Shown: positions 44,516-53,165 of the stretch, one piece after another
Numbering within the stretch: position 1 is the stretch's first letter
Layout of the letters: each line of letters begins with the position of its first letter
DNA from: Nitrosospira multiformis
GTDB taxonomy: Bacteria; Pseudomonadota; Gammaproteobacteria; Burkholderiales; Nitrosomonadaceae
Reading direction: 5' to 3'
Assembly (NCBI RefSeq): GCF_003050865.1
Contig: NZ_QAOK01000001.1
Location: 124,001 to 188,000, forward strand
Length of the DNA stretch: 64,000 nucleotides
The notes under the pieces: generated by a model
Databases searched by the model: none
Told to the model about the DNA's origin: nothing
Seen by the model: only the letters and a program-made list of their open reading frames with translations
Program-made: the position numbers and the translations under genes

Positions 44516-45634
44516 CTACCGGAGCCGCTGGTAACGCCCGCCGGGAAGACTGGCGACTATGCCATCCAGTTCAAGCGTCAACAGCATCGCCGATACCGTT
44601 TCTACCGTCAAGCCGCTACGCATGCAGAGGGTATCGATATCGATGATGTCGTGGCTGAGGTGTTTCAACAGCAAAAATTCTTCTCTTGCAGTCTCATCAC
44701 CTTCCGGGATGAGGGTGGGAACTCCAGGTGGGCAGCCGAATTCCTCCAGAATATCCCCTGCGCTTTCCACCAGCTTGGCGCCCTGCTTGATGAGTGCATG
44801 GCATCCCCTGGACAAGGGCGAGTGGATGGAGCCCGGAATGGCGAATACTTCGCGTCCCTGCTCCAACGCCTGTCGTGCGGTGATAAGAGAACCGCTCTGC
44901 AACGCAGCCTCGACCACAAGGCATCCCCTGCTCAGGCCACTGATGATGCGATTGCGACGCGGAAAGTTGCTGCCGATAGGAGGCGTACCCAGCGGAAACT
45001 CGGAGACAAGCGCGCCCTTTTCCGCCAACTCATGCGCCAACTTGCGATGGCTTGCGGGATAAACGAGATCCAGTCCGGTACCCACCACGGCAACACTCCC
45101 TGCCCTTCCTCGCAGTCCCCCACGATGTGCTGCGGCATCCACGCCAAGCGCCATGCCACTGGCGATGCAAAACCCCGCATTGCTCGCTGCCTCGGCAAAA
45201 GCTTCTGCATTGGAAAGACCTTGGGGCGTAGCATTCCGGCTGCCGACAATGGCAAGTATTGGCGTGTTCAGCAGATCGCGCTTTCCTTTGATATAGAGAA
45301 GCGGCGGAGGATCGGGGATATTGAGTAACAGTGCGGGATAATCCGAATCTGCCAGGGTGATGACGGAATTCTGCGGGTCTTCCAGCCATTTGAGCGAAGC
45401 GTTCAGCTTTTGCGGGTCAGCTCCCCCGATAATGCTGCCCGCCACCTTCCTTTTAACCACGCGCTCCAATGAACCCCTGCTCGCCGAAAGAATTGCAGCG
45501 GGACTGCCAAAAGCCGCAAGCAAACACCTCATGGACTGGTCGCCCAGACCATCGATCAAATCCAGAGCAAGCCAGGATTCGATATCCGGTTCGATATTCC
45601 GCTGCGAAATTACCTGGTCAGGTATTGATGACAT
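44516..45634 (-). CDS. dprA: DNA-processing protein DprA
   Basis: 372 residues. Loads RecA on incoming single-stranded DNA during natural transformation. The Rossmann-like fold has AIVGSRNATPQGLSNAEAFA, CIASGMALGVDAAAHRGGL, VGTGLDLVYPASHRKLA and SEFPLGTPPIGSNFPRRNRIISGLS. The C-terminal winged-helix-like part ends VSAMLLTLELDGIVASLPGGRYQR. Start ATG 45634. The 279 bp between it and topB contain no convincing gene; the smg gene often found next to dprA is not there. Confidence 0.94.
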   Translation of the reverse strand: MSSIPDQVISQRNIEPDIESWLALDLIDGLGDQSMRCLLAAFGSPAAILSASRGSLERVVKRKVAGSIIGGADPQKLNASLKWLEDPQNSVITLADSDYPALLLNIPDPPPLLYIKGKRDLLNTPILAIVGSRNATPQGLSNAEAFAEAASNAGFCIASGMALGVDAAAHRGGLRGRAGSVAVVGTGLDLVYPASHRKLAHELAEKGALVSEFPLGTPPIGSNFPRRNRIISGLSRGCLVVEAALQSGSLITARQALEQGREVFAIPGSIHSPLSRGCHALIKQGAKLVESAGDILEEFGCPPGVPTLIPEGDETAREEFLLLKHLSHDIIDIDTLCMRSGLTVETVSAMLLTLELDGIVASLPGGRYQRLR

Positions 45635-45806
45635 GGCCTCTTCATCCCGTAACTGCGGATGGTGGACTTCATTCCTTCACCGCTGCAGAACCCATGGTGA
45701 TCAACCTGGAGGCAAATCTCCGGTTACCATCATGACAGGACAATCTGATGAGTTATAGGAACTTGGCAGTGATTGAAGGTCGGAGAAAAGAAGGTTGCGT
45801 AAATCA

Positions 45807-45835
45807 GGATATAATATATCCGCAGGAATCCTGCG
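45807..45835. promoter_or_regulatory. Two adjoining perfect palindromes upstream of def
   Basis: GGATATA-A-TATATCC (45807-45821) and CGCAGGA-A-TCCTGCG (45821-45835) are both perfect 7-1-7 inverted repeats that share one base. The first contains TATAAT (45810-45815), a likely -10 element for def, although no good -35 is visible. Together they could be an operator or a leader stem-loop of the def-fmt-rsmB transcript. Confidence 0.45.
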
Positions 45836-45911
45836 AGGGTGCGGTGGACTATCCGCTATCAGGCATCGCCTTGAATTTTGCATTCAGTTTCTTTTATGTT
45901 CAAGCCTTTTT

Positions 45912-46415
45912 ATGGCGTTATTAAAAATATTGCAATATCCTGACGAACGGTTGCACACCATTGCGGCGCAGGTTCCCGAAGTCACCGATGAGATACGTGT
46001 CCTGGTGCAGAATATGGCAGAAACCATGTACGCTGCGCCGGGAGTCGGGCTGGCTGCCACCCAGGTGGATGTACACAGGCGCGTTATCGTAATCGATGTT
46101 TCCAATACCCAGGACCAGCTGCTTGTGCTGATCAATCCGGAAATCACCGCCCGCGACGGGGAATCGGACTATGAGGAAGGCTGTCTGTCCGTACCTGGGA
46201 TATTTGGCAAGGTGCGGCGCGCTGCGCAGATTACCGTCGAAGCACTGAACAAGAACGGCGAGCGCTTCACGCTGGATGCCGACGGCCTTCTGGCGGTATG
46301 TATCCAGCATGAAATGGACCACCTGCTGGGAAAAGTATTTGTGGAGTATTGGTCGCAGATGAAGCAATCGAGGATTCAGGCAAAATTCCGGAAACAGCGC
46401 CGAAAGGTGATGTAG
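45912..46415 (+). CDS. def: Peptide deformylase
   Basis: 167 residues from ATG 45912 ([14 protein letters not shown]); the frame extends upstream to 45795 but that part is not family-like. Removes formyl from nascent proteins, using Fe or Zn bound by the Cys of EGCLSVP and the two His of [16 protein letters not shown] is motif 1. First gene of the def-fmt-rsmB arrangement and divergent from dprA, a classical bacterial order. Confidence 0.96.
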   Translation: MALLKILQYPDERLHTIAAQVPEVTDEIRVLVQNMAETMYAAPGVGLAATQVDVHRRVIVIDVSNTQDQLLVLINPEITARDGESDYEEGCLSVPGIFGKVRRAAQITVEALNKNGERFTLDADGLLAVCIQHEMDHLLGKVFVEYWSQMKQSRIQAKFRKQRRKVM

Positions 46416-46628
46416 CAGACCGCGTAAAAATTTATATCTTTATTGTGCGTCTCTTGCAAGCTTTTGGTACATTCCACGGCGCATTTCCCTGTTTCCACAG
46501 CAACCCCAATGCAACCCGCAATGCGAGATTATCCGGAGAGTTCACTGACCGGCGCCCTGGCAGCGGGAACGGGATGCGAACACTGACAGCCCTTTCTTGC
46601 GGTCGAGCGCCTGCTTCTGCCTATCCCC

Positions 46629-47567
46629 ATGAGAATCATTTTTGCCGGAACGCCTCCTTTCGCCGCTGTCGCGCTTGAAGCGCTGGCAGATGCCGGACAC
46701 GAAATTGCACTGGTCCTGACCCAGCCGGATCGCCCTGCCGGAAGAGGCATGAAAAATGTTCCCAGTGCAGTGAAGTTACTGGCGCAAAAGCACGGGTTTG
46801 ATCTGCTGCAACCCTCCTCCCTCAGGCAACCCGAGTTGCATGCGCAACTCGATGCCATCGGGGCGGATATCATGATTGTCGCCGCGTATGGATTGATTCT
46901 GCCTTTCTCCGTTCTGAATATTCCAAAACTTGGTTGCGTCAACATCCATGCCTCGTTACTGCCCAGATGGCGCGGAGCAGCTCCGATCGAACGCGCGATT
47001 CTAGCGGGAGACCGGGAAACAGGAATTACGATCATGCAAATGGATCGTGGTCTCGATACCGGCCCCATTCTGCTGGTACGAAGTATTACAATCGCAAAGG
47101 AGGATACTGCCGGAACATTGCATGAAAAGCTTGGGCAACTGGGAGCGGCCTGTATCATAGAGGCGTTGGCTTTGTTGCAGCAAGGAAAAATTATCGCCAC
47201 TCCCCAGAATGATCTGGCGGCGACATACGCCTCCAAACTGGAAAAGATGGAAGCCGAAATTGACTGGCGGATGGATGCAGAAAACATTGATCGCGCAGTG
47301 AGGGCCTTTAATCCTCGTCCCGGCATGCATTCCACCGTGAATGGAATTTCCATAAAAGTGTGGCGGGCCAGCGTAGATACCGCAGAGGCAGATGAAAAAC
47401 CGGGGGAAATCGTTGCAGTAAGGCCAGACGGAATTGTCGTTGCATGCGGCAAGCATGCCTTGGTATTGGAGATCGTGCAAAAATCCGGAGGTAAAAAATT
47501 AAGATCCGCTGAATTCCTCCTGGGGCATTCTCTGCAGCGGGGCGATCGTTTTGAAAGCCGGGAATGA
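46629..47567 (+). CDS. fmt: Methionyl-tRNA formyltransferase
   Basis: 312 residues. Formylates initiator Met-tRNA with 10-formyl-tetrahydrofolate. Motifs: MRIIFAGTPPFAAVALEAL, LTQPDRPAGRGMK, and the catalytic core INIHASLLPRWRGAAPIERA-like segment with IQMDRGLDTGPILL. The C-terminal OB-fold starts near 205. The stop overlaps rsmB by 4 nt, and 213 bp without a gene separate it from def. Confidence 0.96.
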   Translation: MRIIFAGTPPFAAVALEALADAGHEIALVLTQPDRPAGRGMKNVPSAVKLLAQKHGFDLLQPSSLRQPELHAQLDAIGADIMIVAAYGLILPFSVLNIPKLGCVNIHASLLPRWRGAAPIERAILAGDRETGITIMQMDRGLDTGPILLVRSITIAKEDTAGTLHEKLGQLGAACIIEALALLQQGKIIATPQNDLAATYASKLEKMEAEIDWRMDAENIDRAVRAFNPRPGMHSTVNGISIKVWRASVDTAEADEKPGEIVAVRPDGIVVACGKHALVLEIVQKSGGKKLRSAEFLLGHSLQRGDRFESRE

Positions 47568-48892
47568 TCAGGACCCAGCGCCTGGCCGCCACCGCTGTTG
47601 AAAGAGTGCTGAGCGGCGCGAGTCTGACAACCGTTTTGCAGGAAACCTGGCGCAGCCACAGCGGCCTCTCTGACCAGCAGCGAGGTGCGATTCAGGATTT
47701 AAGCTATGGCGTACTGCGCTTTTATGGTCAACTGGACATATTGCTTGGCTTATTGCTGAACAAGCCACTGAAGGATCAGGGTTTGCGCTACCTGCTGCTG
47801 GTGGGGCTGTATCAGCTTCAATACAGCAAAACGGCGCCGCATGTCGTGGTGGACAGCGCGGTATCCGCTTCCTGCAGTCCCTCGATCGATAGCAGGAATA
47901 GCAGGAACATGCGGGATCCTCGGCATGCGAAAAGTGTAGGCGGACTGGTCAATGCGATATTGCGCAACTTCTTGCGCAAACGTCCTGCCCTGCTTGAACA
48001 AACGGCGGCAACCGATGTAGGAAGGTATTCTCATCCACAATGGTGGATCGACAGACTCCATGCGCAATATCCCTCACGCTATCAGGCTGTACTGGAAACT
48101 GCCAATCGGCGGCCGCCCATGGCGCTCAGAGTCAATCGGCGGAGAACAAACGTTGAAGCCTATCAGAACCTGCTGCACAATGCCGGACTGAATGCCCGGC
48201 GACCGGAAAACAACTGGGCAGAAGAGGCGCTTGAATTATTTCACCCCGTCCCGGTGGAAAAACTGCCGGGATTTGGTCAAGGCCTGGTATCAGTTCAGGA
48301 TGTGGCCGCCCAAATGGCAGCGCCGTTATTATGCCCCCGGAGTGGAATGCGTGTGCTGGACGCCTGCGCTGCGCCTGGCGGGAAAAGTGCACATCTGCTT
48401 GAGTTGGCCGATCTGGAATTGATCGCAGTTGACAATGATAGCGAGCGGGTAGAACGGCTAAAGCAGAATTTCACTCGTCTCGGCCTCAAGCCTTATCGCA
48501 TCATTCAGGGCGACGCCATGCACCCGGAGGAGTGGTGGGATGGAAGGCCATTCGATCGCATCCTGGCTGATGTCCCCTGTTCTGCGTCCGGGGTGGCGCG
48601 GCGTCATCCCGACATCAAATGGCTGCGGCGCGAAAGCGATCTGGCGCAGTTTGCGGAGATACAACGTAAAACGCTCGATGCCCTTTGGCAAACCCTGGTC
48701 AAAGGGGGCAAATTGCTCTATGTCACCTGTTCCATATTCGCAGAGGAAAACGGTCTTCAGGTGGAAAACTTCCTGAATCATCACCCGGACGCTCGTCTGT
48801 TGCCCTTTTCCGTGCCAGAAATCGTTGACGGCCAGTTGTTGCCGGATCCCCATCACGACGGTTTTTTTTATGCGTTGCTTGAAAAGCTCTGA
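47564..48892 (+). CDS. rsmB: 16S rRNA (cytosine-967-C5)-methyltransferase
   Basis: 442 residues. N-terminal NusB-like RNA-binding domain (1-about 150), C-terminal SAM methyltransferase with DACAAPGGKSAHLLEL (SAM loop), ILADVPCSASGVARRHPDIKW (Cys-PC motif) and YVTCSIFAEENG with the catalytic Cys. Start ATG 47564 overlaps the fmt stop by 4 nt. A short insert rich in Ser/Asn/Arg (about residues 105-120) sits in the linker of the NusB-like part. Confidence 0.95.
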   Translation: MIRTQRLAATAVERVLSGASLTTVLQETWRSHSGLSDQQRGAIQDLSYGVLRFYGQLDILLGLLLNKPLKDQGLRYLLLVGLYQLQYSKTAPHVVVDSAVSASCSPSIDSRNSRNMRDPRHAKSVGGLVNAILRNFLRKRPALLEQTAATDVGRYSHPQWWIDRLHAQYPSRYQAVLETANRRPPMALRVNRRRTNVEAYQNLLHNAGLNARRPENNWAEEALELFHPVPVEKLPGFGQGLVSVQDVAAQMAAPLLCPRSGMRVLDACAAPGGKSAHLLELADLELIAVDNDSERVERLKQNFTRLGLKPYRIIQGDAMHPEEWWDGRPFDRILADVPCSASGVARRHPDIKWLRRESDLAQFAEIQRKTLDALWQTLVKGGKLLYVTCSIFAEENGLQVENFLNHHPDARLLPFSVPEIVDGQLLPDPHHDGFFYALLEKL

Positions 48893-49487
48893 TTTCCTGG
48901 CACGTCTCCTGCGCATGACAGCGGCAATGCTGCTGCTTGTACTCATAGGACAGGCATCCAGCGCACAGGCGGAAGCACGCATAGAAATCAAGTCGGTCAG
49001 AATCAAACCAGTGGAAGGCGCCTACGAGTTTGACGCCGATTTCCAGATTACCCTCAATCACAAACTGGAGCACGCACTGGAGAAGGGTATTGTGCTTTAT
49101 TTTGTCACGGAACTCGGCCTGGTGAACTCACGCTGGTACTGGTTCGATGAAAGAGTAGGCTATAGCAGGGTGCGCGAAGGGTTGAGCTACTACGCACTGA
49201 CCCGCCAGTATCGCTTGACGCGAGGGGCGTTGTCACAGAGCTTCGGTTCGCTCAACGAGGCGCTACAGGCGTTAAGCCGCGTGCGGGACCGGCCGATCAA
49301 TGCGAGTGAAGAATTGATCCCGGATGCGGAATATACCGTGGAATTGCGCATGCGTCTCGACATAGCGGCGCTGCCCAAGCCGTTCCAGGTGGAAACGCTC
49401 GGCTCCCGGGAATGGGATCTCGGTTCCGGCACTTTGCGGTGGGATACCCGCCTACCCTCCCAGAAGCTGCAGGATGACGGCAAATGA
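48870..49487 (+). CDS. DUF4390 secreted/periplasmic protein
   Basis: 205 residues from ATG 48870, inside the end of rsmB; ATG 48915 is an alternative. N-terminal signal sequence (basic LARLLR, hydrophobic MLLLVLIGQ, cleavage after SSAQA). The rest is beta-rich (IEIKSVRIKPVEGAYEFDADFQITLN, LVNSRWYWFDERVGY), the DUF4390 pattern. Such genes regularly sit between rsmB and ntrY in Betaproteobacteria; function unknown. Overlaps ntrY by 4 nt. Confidence 0.85.
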   Translation: MRCLKSSDFLARLLRMTAAMLLLVLIGQASSAQAEARIEIKSVRIKPVEGAYEFDADFQITLNHKLEHALEKGIVLYFVTELGLVNSRWYWFDERVGYSRVREGLSYYALTRQYRLTRGALSQSFGSLNEALQALSRVRDRPINASEELIPDAEYTVELRMRLDIAALPKPFQVETLGSREWDLGSGTLRWDTRLPSQKLQDDGK

Positions 49488-51718
49488 TGAAATACCTCAT
49501 CATCGCCGGCGTGGTGCTGGGGGCGATCATGCTGTTCCTGCTCGCGAGCGCTGGCGCCGATACCGGGCTCTTTGACCGTAAATACAGGCTTCTGATCAGG
49601 CTCAACGCCGGTTTTGTGCTGTTCCTCATGGCAATCGTCGGATACCTGCTATGGAGGCTCAGACGCAGGCTTCAGGCGGGCGTATTCGGTTCCAGGCTGG
49701 CGCTGCGCCTGTTGCTGATCTTCTCGCTGATGGCGGTGCTCCCGGGTGTCCTGGTCTATAGCATATCGGTGCAATTTCTGGGAAAAAGCATCGAATCGTG
49801 GTTCGACGTAAAAGTGGATCGCGCTCTGGAAGGCGGATTGGAACTGGGACGTACCATTCTCGACAGCCGGCTGGAAGATCTGTACAGAAAAGCCGACCGC
49901 GCCGCGCTTGCATTATCCGAGCAAACGGGGCCCTTGCTGCCAACATTGAACCAGCTCGTCCATCAAACGCAGGTGCGGGAGGCAGTCCTGTTCGATCACG
50001 AAGGTAACGTCGTTGCATTTGCACGTGCGGACACGAGCGAAACCGTGCCTGCCGGGCTCAGTACGACGTCAATGAATCAGATCAGGGCTGAGAGCGGGTA
50101 CAGCACGATTGAGTCAATTCCCGGGGAGGGTTTGTACCTGAAGGTATGGTCACCTATCGATGTTCCCGGCGTAAGAAACAATACGCGCATTCTGCAGTTG
50201 ACGCAGCCCGTGCCGAAACAACTGGCAGAAGACGCAGAAATAGTACAGGCAGCCTATCGGGACTACCAGGAATTGCTGCTGTCGCGCGAAGGTCTCAAAC
50301 ATCTCTACGGGGTGACCCTGACGCTCGCACTGCTGCTCGCGCTTTTCTCTGCCCTGGCCGCCGCATTCCTGATCAGCGAGCGGCTCAGCGCCCCTCTGGG
50401 AATGCTGGCGGAAGGCACGCGAGCGGTAGCACAGGGCGACTTCAGCAGACGTCATCCGGTACGGAGCCGCGACGAACTGGGTGTACTGACCGAATCATTC
50501 AATCTCATGACCCAGCAGCTGGAGGAAGCGCGGATAACTGCCCAGCACAATCAACAGGAAGTGGAAAGTGCGCGAGCTTATCTGGAAAATATCCTGGCCA
50601 ATCTTTCCTCGGGCGTCCTGGTATTCGATGAAAACCTGCGCTTGCGCACAGCCAATCTGAGCGCAGAGCAAATCCTGAACGTTCCGCTGCCCGCCCTGGA
50701 AGGATTGACGATCGAGGAATGGGCGACGCATGAATCCGGGTTGAACGCTTTCGCATATGGAATTCTGGAAGGATTTCACTCGGAAATAAAGGGCGAGTGG
50801 CAGCGCCAGGTGGAGCGAACGAGAGAGGGCATGCGTCAGGTCCTGCTGCTACGGGGAACATGGCTGGCGCATGTGCCGGGCGGAGGAGGCGTCGTCGTGT
50901 TCGACGACATCACCCATCTGCTGGAAGCCCAGCGCGCAGCAGCGTGGGGAGAAGTGGCGCGGCGTCTGGCGCATGAAATAAAGAATCCCCTGACCCCGAT
51001 ACAATTGTCCGCCGAACGCATACAGCACAAGCTTGCCGCGAAGCTGAATGACAATGATGCGCAAATTCTGCAGCGTTCCACCGAAACGATCGTCAATCAG
51101 GTGGAAGCGCTTAAAAGGATGGTCAATGAATTCAGCGAATACGCGCGCGCCCCTGAACCCGAATTTCACCTTCTGGATTTCAATGCGCTGGTACGGGAAG
51201 TACTGGCCTTGTATGAAAGCCCAGCCACAGCAGCGCCGGATAATCGGCAACCGCACATCGATCTGGTTCTGGCGTCCGACCTGCCGATGATGAAAGGGGA
51301 CTCCGCGCGACTGCGTCAGGTGATACACAATCTCCTGCAGAATGCCCAGGATGCGCTGGCCGGTTTGGCTCAACCCGCAATCATGATACAAACGGAAACC
51401 CTGACCTCAGGAATACGTTTCACTGTCAGCGATAACGGCGGGGGATTTCCTGAACAGGTGAGAGCACGGGTATTTGAACCCTATGTGACAACAAAACCGA
51501 AAGGAACCGGACTCGGTCTTCCCATTGTAAAAAAGATAATCGAAGAACACAGGGGAACGATCCAGATTGAAAATATGCGGCCGCACGGTGCGCGTATTTC
51601 AATCATACTCCCCGTCTCGCCGGACAAGCTCGTGGTTTCTCTCAAGGACAGATGGCTCCGGCCGATCGCGGGCAAGCCTGCGCTTTCACTTTCCTGTGAA
51701 ATGCAGTCAAAAGAATGA
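49484..51718 (+). CDS. ntrY: NtrY-type sensor histidine kinase
   Basis: 744 residues. Membrane segments near 5-25, 42-60, 73-98 and about 285-308 frame a periplasmic sensor region; HAMP follows (about 310-365), then a PAS domain (about 375-480), the HisKA box RLAHEIKNPLTPIQLSAER with the phospho-His, and the ATPase boxes NLLQNAQDAL, DNGGGFP and GTGLGLPIVKKI. NtrY senses nitrogen or redox status and phosphorylates NtrX. The response-regulator gene follows after 58 bp. Confidence 0.92.
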   Translation: MMKYLIIAGVVLGAIMLFLLASAGADTGLFDRKYRLLIRLNAGFVLFLMAIVGYLLWRLRRRLQAGVFGSRLALRLLLIFSLMAVLPGVLVYSISVQFLGKSIESWFDVKVDRALEGGLELGRTILDSRLEDLYRKADRAALALSEQTGPLLPTLNQLVHQTQVREAVLFDHEGNVVAFARADTSETVPAGLSTTSMNQIRAESGYSTIESIPGEGLYLKVWSPIDVPGVRNNTRILQLTQPVPKQLAEDAEIVQAAYRDYQELLLSREGLKHLYGVTLTLALLLALFSALAAAFLISERLSAPLGMLAEGTRAVAQGDFSRRHPVRSRDELGVLTESFNLMTQQLEEARITAQHNQQEVESARAYLENILANLSSGVLVFDENLRLRTANLSAEQILNVPLPALEGLTIEEWATHESGLNAFAYGILEGFHSEIKGEWQRQVERTREGMRQVLLLRGTWLAHVPGGGGVVVFDDITHLLEAQRAAAWGEVARRLAHEIKNPLTPIQLSAERIQHKLAAKLNDNDAQILQRSTETIVNQVEALKRMVNEFSEYARAPEPEFHLLDFNALVREVLALYESPATAAPDNRQPHIDLVLASDLPMMKGDSARLRQVIHNLLQNAQDALAGLAQPAIMIQTETLTSGIRFTVSDNGGGFPEQVRARVFEPYVTTKPKGTGLGLPIVKKIIEEHRGTIQIENMRPHGARISIILPVSPDKLVVSLKDRWLRPIAGKPALSLSCEMQSKE

Positions 51719-51776
51719 GAGGCAAGGCTTGACGTTCAATTTCATTTCCGTGGCAAGCAAATCCATTCCTGGAATT

Positions 51777-53027
51777 ATGAGCAACAATACGATACTGATC
51801 GTCGACGATGAAATCGGCATCCGCGAGCTTTTGTCCGAAATCCTGCGCGATGAAGGTTATCGCGTCGCCCTGGCGGAAAACGCCGCACAGGCGCGCGCTT
51901 GGCGGAAACAGGCTCGTCCTGATCTGGTATTGCTGGATATCTGGATGCCGGATACTGACGGCATTACCTTGCTGAAAGAATGGGTCAGCAGCGGACTTCT
52001 CACCATGCCCGTTGTAATGATGTCAGGGCATGGCACAATCGACACCGCGGTAGAAGCCACGCGTATGGGGGCAGCGGCCTATCTCGAAAAACCGGTACCG
52101 CTGCAAAAACTGCTGAGCACAGTCGGTCGCGCATTGCGCAGTGGACAAGCCAAGCCACGCATGACGCTTCCCCTGGCGAGCCTGGGACGTGGTGCGCTGA
52201 TTACAGACCTGAAAAGACGACTGGAACAGGTTGCCAGCCTCCCGACACCGGTGCTGCTCATAAGTGAACCGGGGACTGGCGTGGATCTGTGTGCCCGCTT
52301 TCTGCACCAGCCGAATACACCGTGGGTAGAACCCGATACCCTCGCCGCCCTATCGAATGCTCCGTTTGAGTTACTTGAACAGGCAAAAGGAGGGTTGCTT
52401 TTTCTCAAGGAGATCGGCGAGCTCAACAAACTGGCGCAAAAAGGACTGCTGCTGCTGCTGGGCAAGCTGGAAAGATACAGTGTCCGGCTCGTATGCGTGA
52501 CCTCCATGCCGCTTGCCAGCCTGGCGGCCCAAGGGGTCTACGACCCAAGGCTGTATGAGATGCTGAGCGGACTTTGCATTAACGTGCCCGCATTGAGGGA
52601 GCATCGGGAAGATATTCCCGATCTCGCGACCCAGATACTCTCGCGTTACATCGAATCGGGAGACGTCCCGTTGCGACAGTTCAGCACCGCTGCTCTCAAC
52701 TGCCTGCGAAATCACGACTGGCCGGGAAATCTCGCACAATTGACAGGCGCAGTGCATACCCTCGCCCTGACCTGCACCAGCGATGAAATATCGGCAGAAG
52801 ACGTAAAGCAGATGCTGACCCCTTCCTCGCCTTCACAGGCAGTGGGAGGCATCCCACTCGACATACCGTTACGTGAAGCGCGGGACATGTTCGAAAAAAC
52901 GTATTTTGAACAGCTTATCGAGCAGGAAAATGGCAATATGACCCGAGTGGCGGAACGCGCCGGCCTGGAGCGCACCCATTTGTACCGCAAGCTCAAGCTG
53001 CTCGGTATCAGACTGCGCGGCAATTGA
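51777..53027 (+). CDS. ntrX: NtrX-like response regulator with degenerate AAA+ domain
   Basis: 416 residues from ATG 51777. Receiver domain intact: Asp10/Asp11, phospho-acceptor Asp54 (LLDIWMPDTDG), Ser83, Lys105 (LEKPVPL). The middle domain should be a sigma54-activating AAA+ ATPase but is eroded. Walker A reads ISEPGTGVDL with Val169 in place of Lys, Walker B reads GGLLFLKEIGEL with Lys211 in place of Asp, and only about 40 residues lie between them with no GAFTGA loop. The C-terminal Fis-type helix-turn-helix is intact (MTRVAERAGLERTHLYRKLKLLG). Probably a DNA-binding regulator that does not drive sigma54. Confidence 0.88.
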   Translation: MSNNTILIVDDEIGIRELLSEILRDEGYRVALAENAAQARAWRKQARPDLVLLDIWMPDTDGITLLKEWVSSGLLTMPVVMMSGHGTIDTAVEATRMGAAAYLEKPVPLQKLLSTVGRALRSGQAKPRMTLPLASLGRGALITDLKRRLEQVASLPTPVLLISEPGTGVDLCARFLHQPNTPWVEPDTLAALSNAPFELLEQAKGGLLFLKEIGELNKLAQKGLLLLLGKLERYSVRLVCVTSMPLASLAAQGVYDPRLYEMLSGLCINVPALREHREDIPDLATQILSRYIESGDVPLRQFSTAALNCLRNHDWPGNLAQLTGAVHTLALTCTSDEISAEDVKQMLTPSSPSQAVGGIPLDIPLREARDMFEKTYFEQLIEQENGNMTRVAERAGLERTHLYRKLKLLGIRLRGN

Positions 53028-53104
53028 GATCCATTCTCTACAATCGGACTTGTCATATTGTCTGACATCCTATCTTAAGCGATAATGATGGTTTTGCCGA
53101 CCCG

Positions 53105-53128
53105 CACCGCTACTTGAGCGGTGTTTTT
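53105..53128 (+). terminator. Rho-independent terminator after ntrX
   Basis: Seven-base-pair stem CACCGCT/AGCGGTG with loop ACTTG, followed by TTTTT. It lies 78 bp after the ntrX stop and before tkt, ending the rsmB-ntrYX transcript. Confidence 0.85.
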
Positions 53129-53165
53129 GTGTGCGTATAAATTGTTGAGCTAGGAGTTCATGTTC

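Noticed and set aside
45795-45911. N-terminal extension of peptide deformylase
   Set aside because: Not like any deformylase; the motif-bearing protein starts at ATG 45912, and the extension covers the palindromes of the promoter region.
46349-46678. 109-residue frame between def and fmt
   Set aside because: Overlaps both real genes and resembles nothing known.
51567-51776. Upstream extension of the NtrX frame into ntrY
   Set aside because: It reads another frame of the ntrY 3' end; receiver homology starts at ATG 51777.
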